A DNA stretch of 61,080 nucleotides from Clostridia bacterium (GTDB taxonomy: Bacteria > Bacillota > Clostridia > Saccharofermentanales > Saccharofermentanaceae), in NCBI GenBank assembly GCA_016287245.1, contig JAEEWG010000018.1, positions 1-61,080 on the forward strand, given 5' to 3'. This document shows, one piece after another, positions 9,471-18,973 of the stretch. The stretch's first letter is position 1, and every line of letters begins with the position of its first letter. The notes beneath the pieces are model-generated. The model did no database searches, was not told the origin of the DNA, and saw only the letters and a list, made by a program, of their open reading frames with translations. The translations under genes were made by a program, and so were the position numbers.

Positions 9471-10013
9471 ATGCGCCATACAGCACGGGACAAAAAAGTG
9501 GTCGAATCCTGGCAGGAAGCACCCGTCGAGCCGGCCGTTCCGGTATCCACCGTGGAACAGCCTCTCATGGAAGAGCTGCATGCTGTTTCGTCTGCAAAAG
9601 CACCTGCATGGAAAACTCCCAGCGTCGTCGTTTCCGAAGAGAAAAAAGATCCTTTCAGATCGAGCAAGATGTTTGTGTCGATCGATGAGGAATACACAAG
9701 TCCCGACAGCCGTCCGATCGCCCCGTCCAGCGCGACCATTCTTTCTGAAAAAGAAGTCAAAGAGCGTTTTTCCTACTCGGATGACCAGCTGGTCTACCGG
9801 GAGGATATGACATTCGGTCAGAAGGCCGGCGTGACTTTCCGCAAAGTAGCTGTCTGGTTTTCGGACCAGTGGGATAAATACGTGCTCTTCATGAAGAAGC
9901 ACTTCCCGTCTCTTTTCGAAACACATGATACGAATAAACTTACGGCGTTCTGCTGCGGTATCTGCTTTATCGTAGTCGCTATCGTCGTGATCGGGGCACT
10001 GATCTTCCGCTGA
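9471..10013 (+). CDS. Tail-anchored membrane protein of unknown function
   Basis: A 180-residue protein not recognised. Its first 150 residues are hydrophilic, Pro/Ser/Glu-rich and probably disordered, with a short ordered piece around residues 95-145 (DQLVYREDMTFGQKAGVTFRKVAVWFSDQWDKY). A single hydrophobic helix occupies the last 20 residues (LTAFCCGICFIVVAIVVIGALIF) ending in Arg. There is no signal peptide, so the bulk should be cytoplasmic with a C-terminal anchor. The ATG is preceded by GGGAGAAGGAG. It lies 36 nt upstream of a PAS-GGDEF gene and is probably cotranscribed. Confidence 0.7.
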   Translation: MRHTARDKKVVESWQEAPVEPAVPVSTVEQPLMEELHAVSSAKAPAWKTPSVVVSEEKKDPFRSSKMFVSIDEEYTSPDSRPIAPSSATILSEKEVKERFSYSDDQLVYREDMTFGQKAGVTFRKVAVWFSDQWDKYVLFMKKHFPSLFETHDTNKLTAFCCGICFIVVAIVVIGALIFR

Positions 10014-10049
10014 TCCGTTCCTTGCATCCTTTTCGGGGGGGATCTAATT

Positions 10050-11027
10050 ATGTCGAACAACAATGGTTCCTCAAAGGAATTCTTCAATAAGCTCCCGAAG
10101 GAGGAGCTGTTCCACGTCCTTTTAAATCAGATCGATCATTTCGTCTGCTTCAAAGATCAGGATCACCGCTATGTTCTCTGCTCATCCTCTTTTGCCCGCC
10201 TCCTCGGTTATAAGACACCCGATGAACTGGTCGGGAAGAAAATGGATGCTTTTGTTCCGAAGGAAGAGGCACAGGCCCATACCGAACTGGAAGACCGCGT
10301 CATGGAAAGTAAGACTCCGGTCCTTCACCAGGAAAAGCACATCGAGATCTCCGGCTCCCGTGCGACGATCGGCACGCTCTGGCTATCCACTTCGATCTAT
10401 CCCCTGATGGATGATGACGGAAACGTCTGCGGTACCTGGAGCATCACGAGCGATATCTCCGAAGAGAAAAATACCGAGCAGAAGCTCATGCAGAAGAATA
10501 AGCAGTGTGATGATCTGAACTCACGGATCCACCTTCTTTCCACGGTCGACGATGTGACCGGGCTTTATAACCGGAAGTATTTCGAGGAGATGGTGGAACG
10601 CAATATGCGTGTATTCTCCCGTGTCCGCGGAAGAGGATACAGCGCCGGCTTCTCCATTATATTGATGGATATCGATGGATCTACAGAGTTCTACAATAAG
10701 CACGGCGGTCCGACCAAGGATGTCCTGCTCAAGTACATGGCTGATATCCTCCGTTCCTGCTCACGCACCTCGGATGATATCTTCCGCGTCGGCAACGACG
10801 AGTTCGCGCTTCTTCTGGCGGATACCGGGCTCGATGGCGCGAAGACACTTTCGTCCCGTATCTCTTCGACACTGAGGAGAAAGCCCCTGATCCTCGATGA
10901 GAAGGAGCATTTCTTCACCTTGAGTTTCGGATTCTCCGCATACTCGGACCAGCTCGATGCCTCGGAGCTCATCATGGAAGCGGACCAGAGTCTTTTCGAA
11001 GCAAAAAAGAAGCGCTCTTCCAGGTAA
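10050..11027 (+). CDS. PAS-GGDEF protein with altered catalytic motif (GNDEF)
   Basis: A 325-residue cytoplasmic sensor. The PAS domain (about 18-130; HFVCFKDQDHRYVLCSSSFARLLGY) is followed by a GGDEF domain (about 160-320; DDVTGLYNRKYFEEM, ILMDIDG). GGDEF domains make cyclic di-GMP, but the signature here reads RVGNDEF, with Asn replacing the second Gly at 10791-10805. This change usually lowers or removes activity, so the protein may bind GTP or partners instead. The ribosome site is a G7 tract (10035-10041) 8 nt before the ATG, which is unusual. The stop codon sits inside the terminator hairpin. Compare the intact GGDEF paralogue at 30733. Confidence 0.88.
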   Translation: MSNNNGSSKEFFNKLPKEELFHVLLNQIDHFVCFKDQDHRYVLCSSSFARLLGYKTPDELVGKKMDAFVPKEEAQAHTELEDRVMESKTPVLHQEKHIEISGSRATIGTLWLSTSIYPLMDDDGNVCGTWSITSDISEEKNTEQKLMQKNKQCDDLNSRIHLLSTVDDVTGLYNRKYFEEMVERNMRVFSRVRGRGYSAGFSIILMDIDGSTEFYNKHGGPTKDVLLKYMADILRSCSRTSDDIFRVGNDEFALLLADTGLDGAKTLSSRISSTLRRKPLILDEKEHFFTLSFGFSAYSDQLDASELIMEADQSLFEAKKKRSSR

Positions 11028-11041
11028 GAGCGCTTTTCGTT
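11010..11041. terminator. Bidirectional terminator overlapping a stop codon
   Basis: A 10-bp stem, AAGCGCTCTT (11010-11019) with AAGAGCGCTT (11026-11035), has a 6-nt loop. T-rich sequence follows on the plus strand and CTTTTTTGC follows on the minus strand, so it serves both the PAS-GNDEF gene and the convergent trmL. The TAA of the upstream gene (11025-11027) lies within the hairpin. Confidence 0.8.
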
Positions 11042-11577
11042 TATCCCTTTTTGAATGGATGGATGTCGAAGGATTCGAGGAAATCCTCGCCTTTTTGTAC
11101 CTCATGAAGTGAAAGATCCGGATAATCCAGCTGCCGCATGACCTCGTAGAGTGCGATGGCCACGGCATTCGAAAGATTGAGGCTCCGGCAGTTTCCCGAC
11201 ATGGGGATCCGAAAGCAAAAGTCGAGATGATCGCGGAGCCGGTCATAAGGGATCCCGGTGCTTTCTTTTCCGAAGATCAGATAGATATCGTCTTTTACGG
11301 AAGCAAAATCGAAACTGCTGTGCGGTTTTTTCCCATAGCGGGTCATGTAGAAATACGTGCCCGGGTTTTTCGATTCGAAATCCTGAAAGTCCTCATAGAG
11401 TGTATATTCCGCCATATCAAGGTGATTTGAAGCACTGCGCTTTAATGTCTCCTTACTGAGTTCAAACCCCAGAGGCTTGATGATATGTACGCGGGTATTC
11501 GTCGCCACGCATGTGCGAAGGATATTGCCTGTATTCTGCGGGATCTCCGGCTCAAAAAGAACTACGTGTACTGCCAC
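11041..11577 (-). CDS. trmL: tRNA (cytidine/uridine-34-2'-O)-methyltransferase
   Basis: A 178-residue SpoU/TrmD-fold (SPOUT) enzyme that 2'-O-methylates the wobble nucleotide of some leucine tRNAs. Family motifs are intact: EPEIPQNTGNILRTC at the N-terminus, LIFGKESTGIP in the middle and IPMSGNCRSLNLSNAVAIALYE (the knot and AdoMet-binding loop) near the end. Length is typical. It starts with GTG at 11577, immediately after the TAA of the Na/Pi cotransporter gene, so the two abut with no gap; its GGAG ribosome site lies inside the upstream gene, which suggests translational coupling. Confidence 0.95.
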   Translation of the reverse strand: MAVHVVLFEPEIPQNTGNILRTCVATNTRVHIIKPLGFELSKETLKRSASNHLDMAEYTLYEDFQDFESKNPGTYFYMTRYGKKPHSSFDFASVKDDIYLIFGKESTGIPYDRLRDHLDFCFRIPMSGNCRSLNLSNAVAIALYEVMRQLDYPDLSLHEVQKGEDFLESFDIHPFKKG

Positions 11578-13272
11578 TTATGCATTCATCTCCATTGCCG
11601 GTGTAAGTTCGTCAGCCGGCTTAAAATCAATGATCTTCGCCGAGTCGATCGCTTCGGCGATATTGAGAAGGTGGTCACCGATCCTCTCGAAGTCTGTCAG
11701 AAGCTCCGAGTAGATGACGCAGGCTTCGCCGGAGCAGGAGCCCTTCTGGAGACGGGCCATCTGGTTGTTGCGGAACTCACGCGTCAAGTCGTCGATCTTC
11801 TGTTCGATCGCCTGCATCTTTTCCACGAGGATAGAGGTCGTGCCGATCTCCTTGAACTCATAGATCAGATCCAGTGCCTGAAGGCTCGCTTCCTTCATCC
11901 GATCGACTTCAGAAAGCGCTTCCTCCGAGAAATGCAGACCTTTCTCATCCATAAGATTAGCATAACCCGCAATATTTGTCGCATGGTCGCCGAGACGCTC
12001 GATGTTGCCGGTGATCCTGAAGAAGGAGTTGATGGTGACGGAGTCCTGCTCCACCATTTCGAGGGAGATCACATGGGAGATGTAATAGGAGATCTCCTTG
12101 TTGAGATAATCGATATATTCCTCGGTATTCCAGACCTGTTCCTGGATCTTCTCCGACGTCTCCCGTATTGCGTTAAAGCTTCTCTCGATATTTGTCCTGG
12201 CAAAAGAGAGCATGCGCTCCGTCTCACGCTGGAGCTGGGTGACGAAGATCGCGATCGCACCGACTTTGTGATGTTCGACCTTCAGGATCGAAGGTTCCAG
12301 GAAGCGGAGGTGCTGCTCGGTCATCAGTTCTTCCGGACGTTCCGGCAGGATCTTCTCAGAGAACTTCACGATGTATTTTCCGAACGGGATCAGGATGATG
12401 GTCGTGGAAAGGTTGAAGATGAGGTGGAGATTGGCGATCTGGACCGCCGGGTTATCCGGCCACTGCGAAGCAAGCCACGGGACGAAAGGCGTAAAGATCG
12501 TGACCATGGAGAAGAGGATCGCACCGATGACGTTAAAAGTCAGGTGCATAACAGCCGTTCTTTTCGCATTTCTGCTGGAGCCGAGAGAGGACACGAGCGA
12601 GGTCACGCAGGTGCCGATATTGATGCCGTAAAGGATGAACACGCTGTTGGAAAGCGTCAGGGATCCGGACATGGCCAGCGCCTGAAGGATACCGATCGAG
12701 GCAGCCGAAGAGTGAAGGATCGCGGTGAACACAAGACCGACTAAAAGGCCGATGACCGGGATCTTAAACTTCGTCAGAAGATCGATAAAGGCCGGTTCCT
12801 GCTGAAGAGGTGCCAGGCAGTCCTGCATGAGATGCATGCTGTAAAGAAGGATGCCGAGGCCCGCGATGATCTCGCCGATATAGTAGAACTTCTTCTTATG
12901 GACGAAGACGACCAGGATGACACCCAGAAAGATCAGGACCGGTGCGACCTTTTCGAAATTCAGGGCCACTAACTGGGAAGTGATGTTGGTACCGATGTTG
13001 GCACCCATGATGATCCAGAGCGCCTGCTTGAGATTCATGATCCCTGAATTAACAAAACCAACCACCATAACGGTCGTGGTCGTGGAGGACTGGATCAATG
13101 CCGTGATCCCCGCTCCGACCGCAATACCTAAAAAGCGATTGGTCGTAAGTTTCTCTAATGTACCTTTAAGCTGATTTCCTGCGGCTGCTTCCAGACCGGA
13201 ACTCATCATCTTCATCCCGTAAAGGAACAGCGCTAATGCTCCTAAGAAGAGCAGCACATTCTCGTATGTCAT
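11578..13272 (-). CDS. Na/Pi cotransporter family protein with PhoU-like domain
   Basis: A 564-residue protein: two inverted sets of membrane helices (about 1-310) followed by a cytoplasmic PhoU-like helical domain (about 330-560). The two QSS-type sequence repeats characteristic of NptA/SLC34 transporters are visible as ALIQSSTTTT and LHSSAASIG. It probably takes up phosphate with sodium. The start at 13272 (MTYENVLLFLG) has GAGG upstream and the usual family N-terminus; an upstream in-frame start at 13308 adds a charged stretch before the first helix and is less likely. Its stop abuts trmL. Confidence 0.92.
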   Translation of the reverse strand: MTYENVLLFLGALALFLYGMKMMSSGLEAAAGNQLKGTLEKLTTNRFLGIAVGAGITALIQSSTTTTVMVVGFVNSGIMNLKQALWIIMGANIGTNITSQLVALNFEKVAPVLIFLGVILVVFVHKKKFYYIGEIIAGLGILLYSMHLMQDCLAPLQQEPAFIDLLTKFKIPVIGLLVGLVFTAILHSSAASIGILQALAMSGSLTLSNSVFILYGINIGTCVTSLVSSLGSSRNAKRTAVMHLTFNVIGAILFSMVTIFTPFVPWLASQWPDNPAVQIANLHLIFNLSTTIILIPFGKYIVKFSEKILPERPEELMTEQHLRFLEPSILKVEHHKVGAIAIFVTQLQRETERMLSFARTNIERSFNAIRETSEKIQEQVWNTEEYIDYLNKEISYYISHVISLEMVEQDSVTINSFFRITGNIERLGDHATNIAGYANLMDEKGLHFSEEALSEVDRMKEASLQALDLIYEFKEIGTTSILVEKMQAIEQKIDDLTREFRNNQMARLQKGSCSGEACVIYSELLTDFERIGDHLLNIAEAIDSAKIIDFKPADELTPAMEMNA

Positions 13273-13415
13273 TTCTTTTTCCTCTTTACTCCGCGGGACC
13301 CCCCGCAACCATGTTCTCTTAAACTCTTTATGTCGAGTTCATTATACTTGCGGAAAAACACGTTTTCAAGAGAGAAATAATAAGTCTTTTCTAATATATT
13401 GATGCCTGTCGATGC

Positions 13416-15968
13416 TTACTTCTTCGAGGTCCTGTTCTGATGTCTGATCAGAAGTTTGGCGCCCAGCGAGAGAAACTCGAAAACCAGGATAAGCACCAGC
13501 ATAGCTTTAAGATAATACCGGAACAGAGTATAAAGGGCATCCAGCGACTCCTTCTGCGTAAAGGAATAGTGGTGCGTATCGGTAATGTAGAATAAGTGCA
13601 TGAGCACGACCAGCAGAAGTCCCAGGACCCCCACGATACAGAGGATCGGATTCTTTAACGTATCGAGTTCCTGACCGGTCGCCAGAGAATACTTCTCCAT
13701 GTTGTCCACTTCCCCGGATTTGATCGCCTGGTGGTAGAACTCCTTCGCGGTACGGATAAAATCCCCCCTGCCCTTGTTCTTTTCCATCCATTTCAGATTC
13801 TCGTTCATCTGGGCCGAGATCGGCTTTTTAGCATCTTTACCGATAGTAAGATCGTAATTCGGGAAGTTGGAAAAAAAGCTCTTCCCGTATGCCAGGACCT
13901 GCACATCCGCTTTTCTGTTTTTAAAAGGATGCTTCGCCAGGTTCTCATAGAGATTTCCCAGGATGTGATTGACGTTTCCCGCAGAGAGTTCCGTCTTCGC
14001 CTCGAAAAGATACTTGACCGCTTTTTCCGGATCCTCCGGGGAAAGGATCGCAGAGATCAGGCCCAGGGCATAGTTCTTCTCCCGGGACCGCGGAAGGGCC
14101 TCGATGACCGCAAGGTCGGCTTTTTCCTGTTCAGAAGAAAGATCCGATCCCAGGATCAGCGCGCGTACGATCGAAAGGAACATCTGCGCCTCCGGGACTT
14201 TCTCTTTGGAAAGATCCGTCAGGATCAGAAGCGATTTGATGAAATTCTCGTCCTTCTGCACGCGTTCCCGTTCTGAATACAAAATAGGCGCATTGCTTTT
14301 CATCGGAAAACCGATGTTTCTATACATCCATTCTGCGATCAGAAGGATCCTCGTGTATGCATATTTCGCCTTAAGACCCAAGTCATCCAGTTCTTCTCCG
14401 GCCAGATGGTAAAGGCCACAGGCAGACTTCAGGCTCACGCGGATCTCATCGCCCCAGAAACTTCTTTCAGCGACTTCGCGGGCCGCTTCCGGGATCCCGC
14501 CCGATGCGGCGATGCAAAGATAATGGATCTTCCGTCTCTTCGCTTCTTTTTCATCCTCAAAAGACTCGACGTCATCGTAAAACTGTGCCATCTTATAGGC
14601 CGCCAGCGGATGCCCCGCATCGGCACTGTCCTGATAAAGCTGGTGGATCTCTTCCTGCAGATCTTTGTTATCCTTATTCTCTTCGGTATCCAGAAGATCG
14701 GCCAGTTCGAACTTGGCCGACACCTCTCCGTGATCGGAAGCGATACGGAAATAATATTCGGCTTTCTTCAGATCCGGACCGAACTCGCTTTTCTGCATGA
14801 ACATATCGGCCAGAAACATCGCCGATCTCGCAAAACCGCTTCTGGCAGAGACCATCTCGAGGTTGACGGCACGTTCATCGTAAGGATCCTGCTCAAAGAG
14901 CGCGATGGCCAGAAGGTGGTAGGCACGGGTATTTCCGAGCCGTACACCCTCCTCCAGAAGCTCAATAGATTTATCTTCATCTATGTTACAGCCGATCCCG
15001 GCTTTATAGCATACCGCCAGGCACACGATCGCCGTATGGAGCCCGGCTTTTGCACCGATCTCATAGTAACGGAATGCCTCGTCCTTATTCTTTTCGGTTC
15101 CCACGCCGTTCTCATAGCAAAGACCCGTCTCTACACATGCCGGCGCAAAGCCCTTATCTGCGGCTCCCTTGAAGTATTCGAAGGCTTTCACATCGTCCTG
15201 TCTGGCTTCGGAAGTGCCTTCCCTGTAGTGGAAAGCGATCCGGTACATCGCTTCCACGATGCCCTTATCCGCCGCTTCCTTTATGAGCTCGAAACCTCTC
15301 TTCTCGTCCTTTTCGCATCCGAGTCCCATCTCGAGCATCATGCCCATATTGTAGGTACCGAGAGGGAAGTTATTCTCATGCGCCGTCACGAAGAGTTCAT
15401 AGGCTTTTTCGTAGTTCTTCTCACAGCCGATCCCGTCTCCGATCGCCTCGCCGAGGATATAGCTGCCCACACTCTTATCGATCTCCTGGGCATCCTCAAA
15501 ATACTTCAGCGCCAGCTTCGGATCTCTATCGACACCATCTCCGCGCGAATACTTCTGACCCATGCCGATCATGGCGATAGGGTGTTTCTTGGCGGCGGCA
15601 CGCGAAAGCCACATGGCCGCTTCCTTCGGATCGCGGTCCACATAGGTCCCGGTATCGAACATCTTCGCCAGAGCAAGCCAGGCGTTTACATCACCGCCGG
15701 TGGCCGCTTTTCTGTACCATTCATACGCCTGCTCGAGGTCCTTCTCCACGCCGGATCCGGTCTCGTAGCATCTGCCCAGGTTAAAACAGGAAAAAGGATG
15801 CCCGGCCTCTGCAGATTCCCGAAACATCTGCAGGGTCTTCTCGTCAACCGTCTTCTTCTTTTTCTCACGGTCAAATGCCGTGGCCGCCTGCGCATTCGGG
15901 TCATGAAGCAGATAGGCGTTGACGACGTCTTTTATCTTATCGTAAAAGTTTCTTTCCCTGTTTTCCAT
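13416..15968 (-). CDS. Large Sel1-like repeat protein with C-terminal membrane helices
   Basis: An 850-residue protein. Residues about 45-480 contain at least ten Sel1-like repeats of about 36 residues (pattern A-x-x-x-x-x-G-x-G-V-x-x-D-x-x-K-A-x-x-x-Y/F, e.g. LGRCYETGSGVEKDLEQAYEWYRKAA). These build an alpha-alpha solenoid for protein binding. A helical region of unknown type (500-740) follows, and two hydrophobic segments lie near 755-835. There is no signal peptide, so the solenoid should face the cytoplasm from a membrane anchor. It lies 73 nt downstream of gatB on the same strand and may be read through from that operon. Ribosome site is weak. Specific role unknown. Confidence 0.85.
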   Translation of the reverse strand: MENRERNFYDKIKDVVNAYLLHDPNAQAATAFDREKKKKTVDEKTLQMFRESAEAGHPFSCFNLGRCYETGSGVEKDLEQAYEWYRKAATGGDVNAWLALAKMFDTGTYVDRDPKEAAMWLSRAAAKKHPIAMIGMGQKYSRGDGVDRDPKLALKYFEDAQEIDKSVGSYILGEAIGDGIGCEKNYEKAYELFVTAHENNFPLGTYNMGMMLEMGLGCEKDEKRGFELIKEAADKGIVEAMYRIAFHYREGTSEARQDDVKAFEYFKGAADKGFAPACVETGLCYENGVGTEKNKDEAFRYYEIGAKAGLHTAIVCLAVCYKAGIGCNIDEDKSIELLEEGVRLGNTRAYHLLAIALFEQDPYDERAVNLEMVSARSGFARSAMFLADMFMQKSEFGPDLKKAEYYFRIASDHGEVSAKFELADLLDTEENKDNKDLQEEIHQLYQDSADAGHPLAAYKMAQFYDDVESFEDEKEAKRRKIHYLCIAASGGIPEAAREVAERSFWGDEIRVSLKSACGLYHLAGEELDDLGLKAKYAYTRILLIAEWMYRNIGFPMKSNAPILYSERERVQKDENFIKSLLILTDLSKEKVPEAQMFLSIVRALILGSDLSSEQEKADLAVIEALPRSREKNYALGLISAILSPEDPEKAVKYLFEAKTELSAGNVNHILGNLYENLAKHPFKNRKADVQVLAYGKSFFSNFPNYDLTIGKDAKKPISAQMNENLKWMEKNKGRGDFIRTAKEFYHQAIKSGEVDNMEKYSLATGQELDTLKNPILCIVGVLGLLLVVLMHLFYITDTHHYSFTQKESLDALYTLFRYYLKAMLVLILVFEFLSLGAKLLIRHQNRTSKK

Positions 15969-16041
15969 GCCTATATTTTCTCACAAAAAGTGTGTTCTGT
16001 CGTGGTATCTGAAGTATACGGAAAAAGACTTTTATAAGCGT

Positions 16042-17487
16042 TTACGCCTCGTCCTTTTCCCGGGAAAGCGCCGTCTCCAGAGCGGTCCGAAGCGCCCCCG
16101 GATCGGCTTTCCCACGGGTAAGCCGCATCGTCTGTCCGAGGAGGAACTGGAAGTTTTTCGTCTTGCCGGAAAGATACTCCTTTTGCGCTTTTTCATTCTC
16201 CTTAAGCACCCTGGCCACCGCATCTTCCAGGATCTTCGGATCCGAGATGAGCCACAGATCATGCTCGTCCGCGTATTCTTCGGGAATCGCATCCTCAAGG
16301 AAAGACTCCCGCAGGATCTCTTTTCCGGCTGCCCGGGAGATCTTCCCGCTTTTTACCATCAAGATGATCTTCCCCAGCGAATCTTCTCTTATCTTCATGT
16401 CTTCAGGAAGCGTGCCTGTATCGTTTAGGAGCTTCATGAGATCGCCCATGATCCAGTTGGAAGCTTCCTTCGGATCGCCGCATATCTCCGCCGTCTTTTC
16501 GAAAAGCTCCGCCGTCTCTCTTGATCCGGAGAGGATCCCCGCGTCGTAAGAAGGAAGATGCATTTCTTCAATATAGCGGCGGCATTTTTCTTTCGGAAGC
16601 TCCGGAAGGATAGATCGGATCTCATCGATCTTTTTCTCCGTCACCAGGATCTCCGGAATATCCGGCTCCGGGAAATACTTATATTCTGCCGCGTCCTCCT
16701 TCTTCCGCATGGAGAAGGACTGCTCCTTTTCCTCATCCCAGCGTCGGGTCTCCCGCTCGATCGTCCCGCCGTTACTTACGATCTCCCACTGGCGGGAAGA
16801 CTCGTATTCGATGGCCTTGCTGACCGCGCGGAAAGAAGAGAGATTCTTCATCTCCGTTCTCGTTCCGAGCGCCTCATCTCCTTCCGCCCGGACCGACAGA
16901 TTGACGTCCACGCGGAGAGATCCCTCCTGCATCTTACAGTCGGAAACACCTATGAAACGCAGCATCGTGCGAAGATTCGTAAGGAAAGCGACCACCTCTT
17001 CGGAAGAGCGGAAATCCGGCTCGGTGACGATCTCCAGGAGCGGCACGCCGCATCTGGAAAAGTCGATCTTCGTACGGTTTGAAGAATCCTCGTGGATCAG
17101 CTTGCCTGCGTCATCCTCCATATGGAGTTCATGGATGCGGATGATCTTTTCCAGCGGAGGATCGATCGTAAGGAAACCGTTCCTTCCGATCGGAGCATAG
17201 AGCTGAGAGATCTGATATCCCTTCGGAAGATCGGGATAAAAGTAGTTCTTTCTGTCAAAACGGCTCTCCCTCGTGACTTCGCAGTTCAGTGCCAGAGCGG
17301 TCATGATGGCGTAATCGAGGACTTTCTTATTCAGGCGCGGAAGCGCACCGGGAAGTCCGGCACAGACTTCGCAGATATGGGCATTCGGCGGCGCGCCGAA
17401 ATTCGTCGGGCAGGAGCAGAAGATCTTCGATCTCGTCTTGAGTTCCACATGGACCTCCAGGCCCACGACAGTCTCATGATCGGTCAT
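16042..17487 (-). CDS. gatB: Asp-tRNA(Asn)/Glu-tRNA(Gln) amidotransferase subunit B
   Basis: The tRNA-binding and kinase subunit of GatCAB, which turns misacylated Glu-tRNA(Gln) or Asp-tRNA(Asn) into the correct aminoacyl-tRNA. The 481 residues show the GatB N-terminal cradle (VGLEVHVELKTRSKIFCSC, PGALPRLN, DLPKGYQISQ) and the C-terminal GatB/YqeY tail domain. Two Cys of the zinc site (CSC, CEVC) are present. The ATG overlaps the gatA TGA as ATGA (17484-17487), so the genes are translationally coupled. It is the last gene of gatC-gatA-gatB. Confidence 0.97.
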   Translation of the reverse strand: MTDHETVVGLEVHVELKTRSKIFCSCPTNFGAPPNAHICEVCAGLPGALPRLNKKVLDYAIMTALALNCEVTRESRFDRKNYFYPDLPKGYQISQLYAPIGRNGFLTIDPPLEKIIRIHELHMEDDAGKLIHEDSSNRTKIDFSRCGVPLLEIVTEPDFRSSEEVVAFLTNLRTMLRFIGVSDCKMQEGSLRVDVNLSVRAEGDEALGTRTEMKNLSSFRAVSKAIEYESSRQWEIVSNGGTIERETRRWDEEKEQSFSMRKKEDAAEYKYFPEPDIPEILVTEKKIDEIRSILPELPKEKCRRYIEEMHLPSYDAGILSGSRETAELFEKTAEICGDPKEASNWIMGDLMKLLNDTGTLPEDMKIREDSLGKIILMVKSGKISRAAGKEILRESFLEDAIPEEYADEHDLWLISDPKILEDAVARVLKENEKAQKEYLSGKTKNFQFLLGQTMRLTRGKADPGALRTALETALSREKDEA

Positions 17488-18965
17488 GCTTCCACCCCCT
17501 TCTCTTTACCGGTGTAAAAACCGGATCTTTTCTCGAGGAAGCGGGAAGCGCCCAGGATCTCCTGCTCGCTAAAGGCGGGGCCCATGAGCTGGATACCGAC
17601 CGGAAGACCGGTCTTTTCGTCTTTTCCAAAGGGAATGCTTATGGCCGGGATACCGGCAAGGCTTGCCGGAACGGTACAAAGGTCCGCGATATAAGAAGAT
17701 AGCGGATCTTTATCGATCTCTCCTAAAAGCGGCGCCGGACCCGGGGATACAGGAGAAAGGAGAAGATCGTATCTGGAAAAAGCACCGGAAAAAGCTGTCT
17801 TCACCATGTCTCTGGCGCGTTCGGCCTGCCGGAAGCAGTCGTTGAAATGCTCTGACGAAAGCACATAGTTGCCGAGCAGGATCCTTCTTTTGACCTCTTT
17901 TCCGAAGCCTTCGCTTCGCGTCTTCGTATAAAGTTCAGACACATCGGCTACATCCGATGCGCGGTAGCCATAGCGGATGCCGTCGTATCTTGACAGATTC
18001 GCCGAGGCTTCCGCCGATGAAAGGATATAGTAGATCGCCACGGAAAAGTCCAGGACAGGCATATCGATCTCTTCGACGGTGGCGCCGTTTTCGGTGAAAA
18101 AAGCCATCGCTTCCCGCAGGACCTTACCGGAGCTTCCCTCATTTTTAAGCTGTTTCGGGACGCCGATGCGTTTTCCTTTTACGGAGTAGTTTTCTATCTC
18201 TGAAATATCGACTTTCGGAGCCGAAATGGAGGTCTGATCCTTCGGATCGCGGCCATTAACAATGTTAAAAAGCATGGCAGCATCGGATGTTCCGCGTGTT
18301 ATGGGGCCACATACATCCATCGATGAGGCAAAGGCAACAAGGCCGTGTCGGGATACTGATCCATAGGTCGGGCGGAGGCCGACGAGGCCTAAAAAGGACG
18401 CCGGCTGGCGGATGGAGCCTCCGGTATCCGTACCCAGAGAGGCAAACGCCGCACCATAGGCAACCGCCGCAGCCGATCCTCCGGAAGATCCGCCCGGGAC
18501 TCTTTCCGGATCCATCGGATGGCGGGTCGCCCCGAAGTAGGAATGCTCCGTGGATGCGCCCATTCCGAACTCATCCATATTCGTCTTTCCGATGATGACC
18601 GCACCGGCACTTTGAAGCTTCTCAACACATGTTGCTGAAAACGGAGAGATATACTCTTCGAGCATCTTCGAACCGCAGGTCGTTTTCTTCCCGCAAAGAA
18701 GGAGATTATCTTTTACCGCGACCGGAACTCCAAGCAGCGGCGGAAGTGCTGAAATATCCTGGCTTTCACGCACCATTTCATCGCACTTTCGCGCCAGATC
18801 CAGTGCTTCCTCTCTCCAAAAAGAGAGATAGGCATGCAAATTACATTCATGTTCGTCTATATTTTCAAAAACAGCAGTTACGGCTTCTTCCGAGGTCACT
18901 TTCTGCTCCCGGATCGCCTTGGCCAGTTCCAGCGCTGTCAGGTATAGGATCTTCTCTTTATCCAT
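17484..18965 (-). CDS. gatA: Asp-tRNA(Asn)/Glu-tRNA(Gln) amidotransferase subunit A
   Basis: The amidase-signature subunit, which releases ammonia from glutamine for the GatCAB transamidation. In 493 residues the catalytic Ser-cisSer-Lys elements are visible: VAVKDN (Lys), GGSSGGSAAAVA and GTDTGGSIRQPAS (both Ser). The ATG at 18965 is chosen because GAGGTG overlaps the gatC stop at the right spacing; a GTG at 18977 would lie within gatC. It overlaps gatB by 4 nt. Confidence 0.97.
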   Translation of the reverse strand: MDKEKILYLTALELAKAIREQKVTSEEAVTAVFENIDEHECNLHAYLSFWREEALDLARKCDEMVRESQDISALPPLLGVPVAVKDNLLLCGKKTTCGSKMLEEYISPFSATCVEKLQSAGAVIIGKTNMDEFGMGASTEHSYFGATRHPMDPERVPGGSSGGSAAAVAYGAAFASLGTDTGGSIRQPASFLGLVGLRPTYGSVSRHGLVAFASSMDVCGPITRGTSDAAMLFNIVNGRDPKDQTSISAPKVDISEIENYSVKGKRIGVPKQLKNEGSSGKVLREAMAFFTENGATVEEIDMPVLDFSVAIYYILSSAEASANLSRYDGIRYGYRASDVADVSELYTKTRSEGFGKEVKRRILLGNYVLSSEHFNDCFRQAERARDMVKTAFSGAFSRYDLLLSPVSPGPAPLLGEIDKDPLSSYIADLCTVPASLAGIPAISIPFGKDEKTGLPVGIQLMGPAFSEQEILGASRFLEKRSGFYTGKEKGVEA

Positions 18966-18973
18966 CGGGCACC

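Noticed and set aside
11485..12744. Long plus-strand frame opposite the Na/Pi cotransporter gene
   Set aside because: Same reason: codon bias of the true gene leaves the other strand open.
14406..16037. Long plus-strand frame opposite the Sel1-repeat gene
   Set aside because: It is antisense to a clear repeat protein, has no family resemblance and no ribosome site; the repeat structure of the real gene keeps the opposite frame open.
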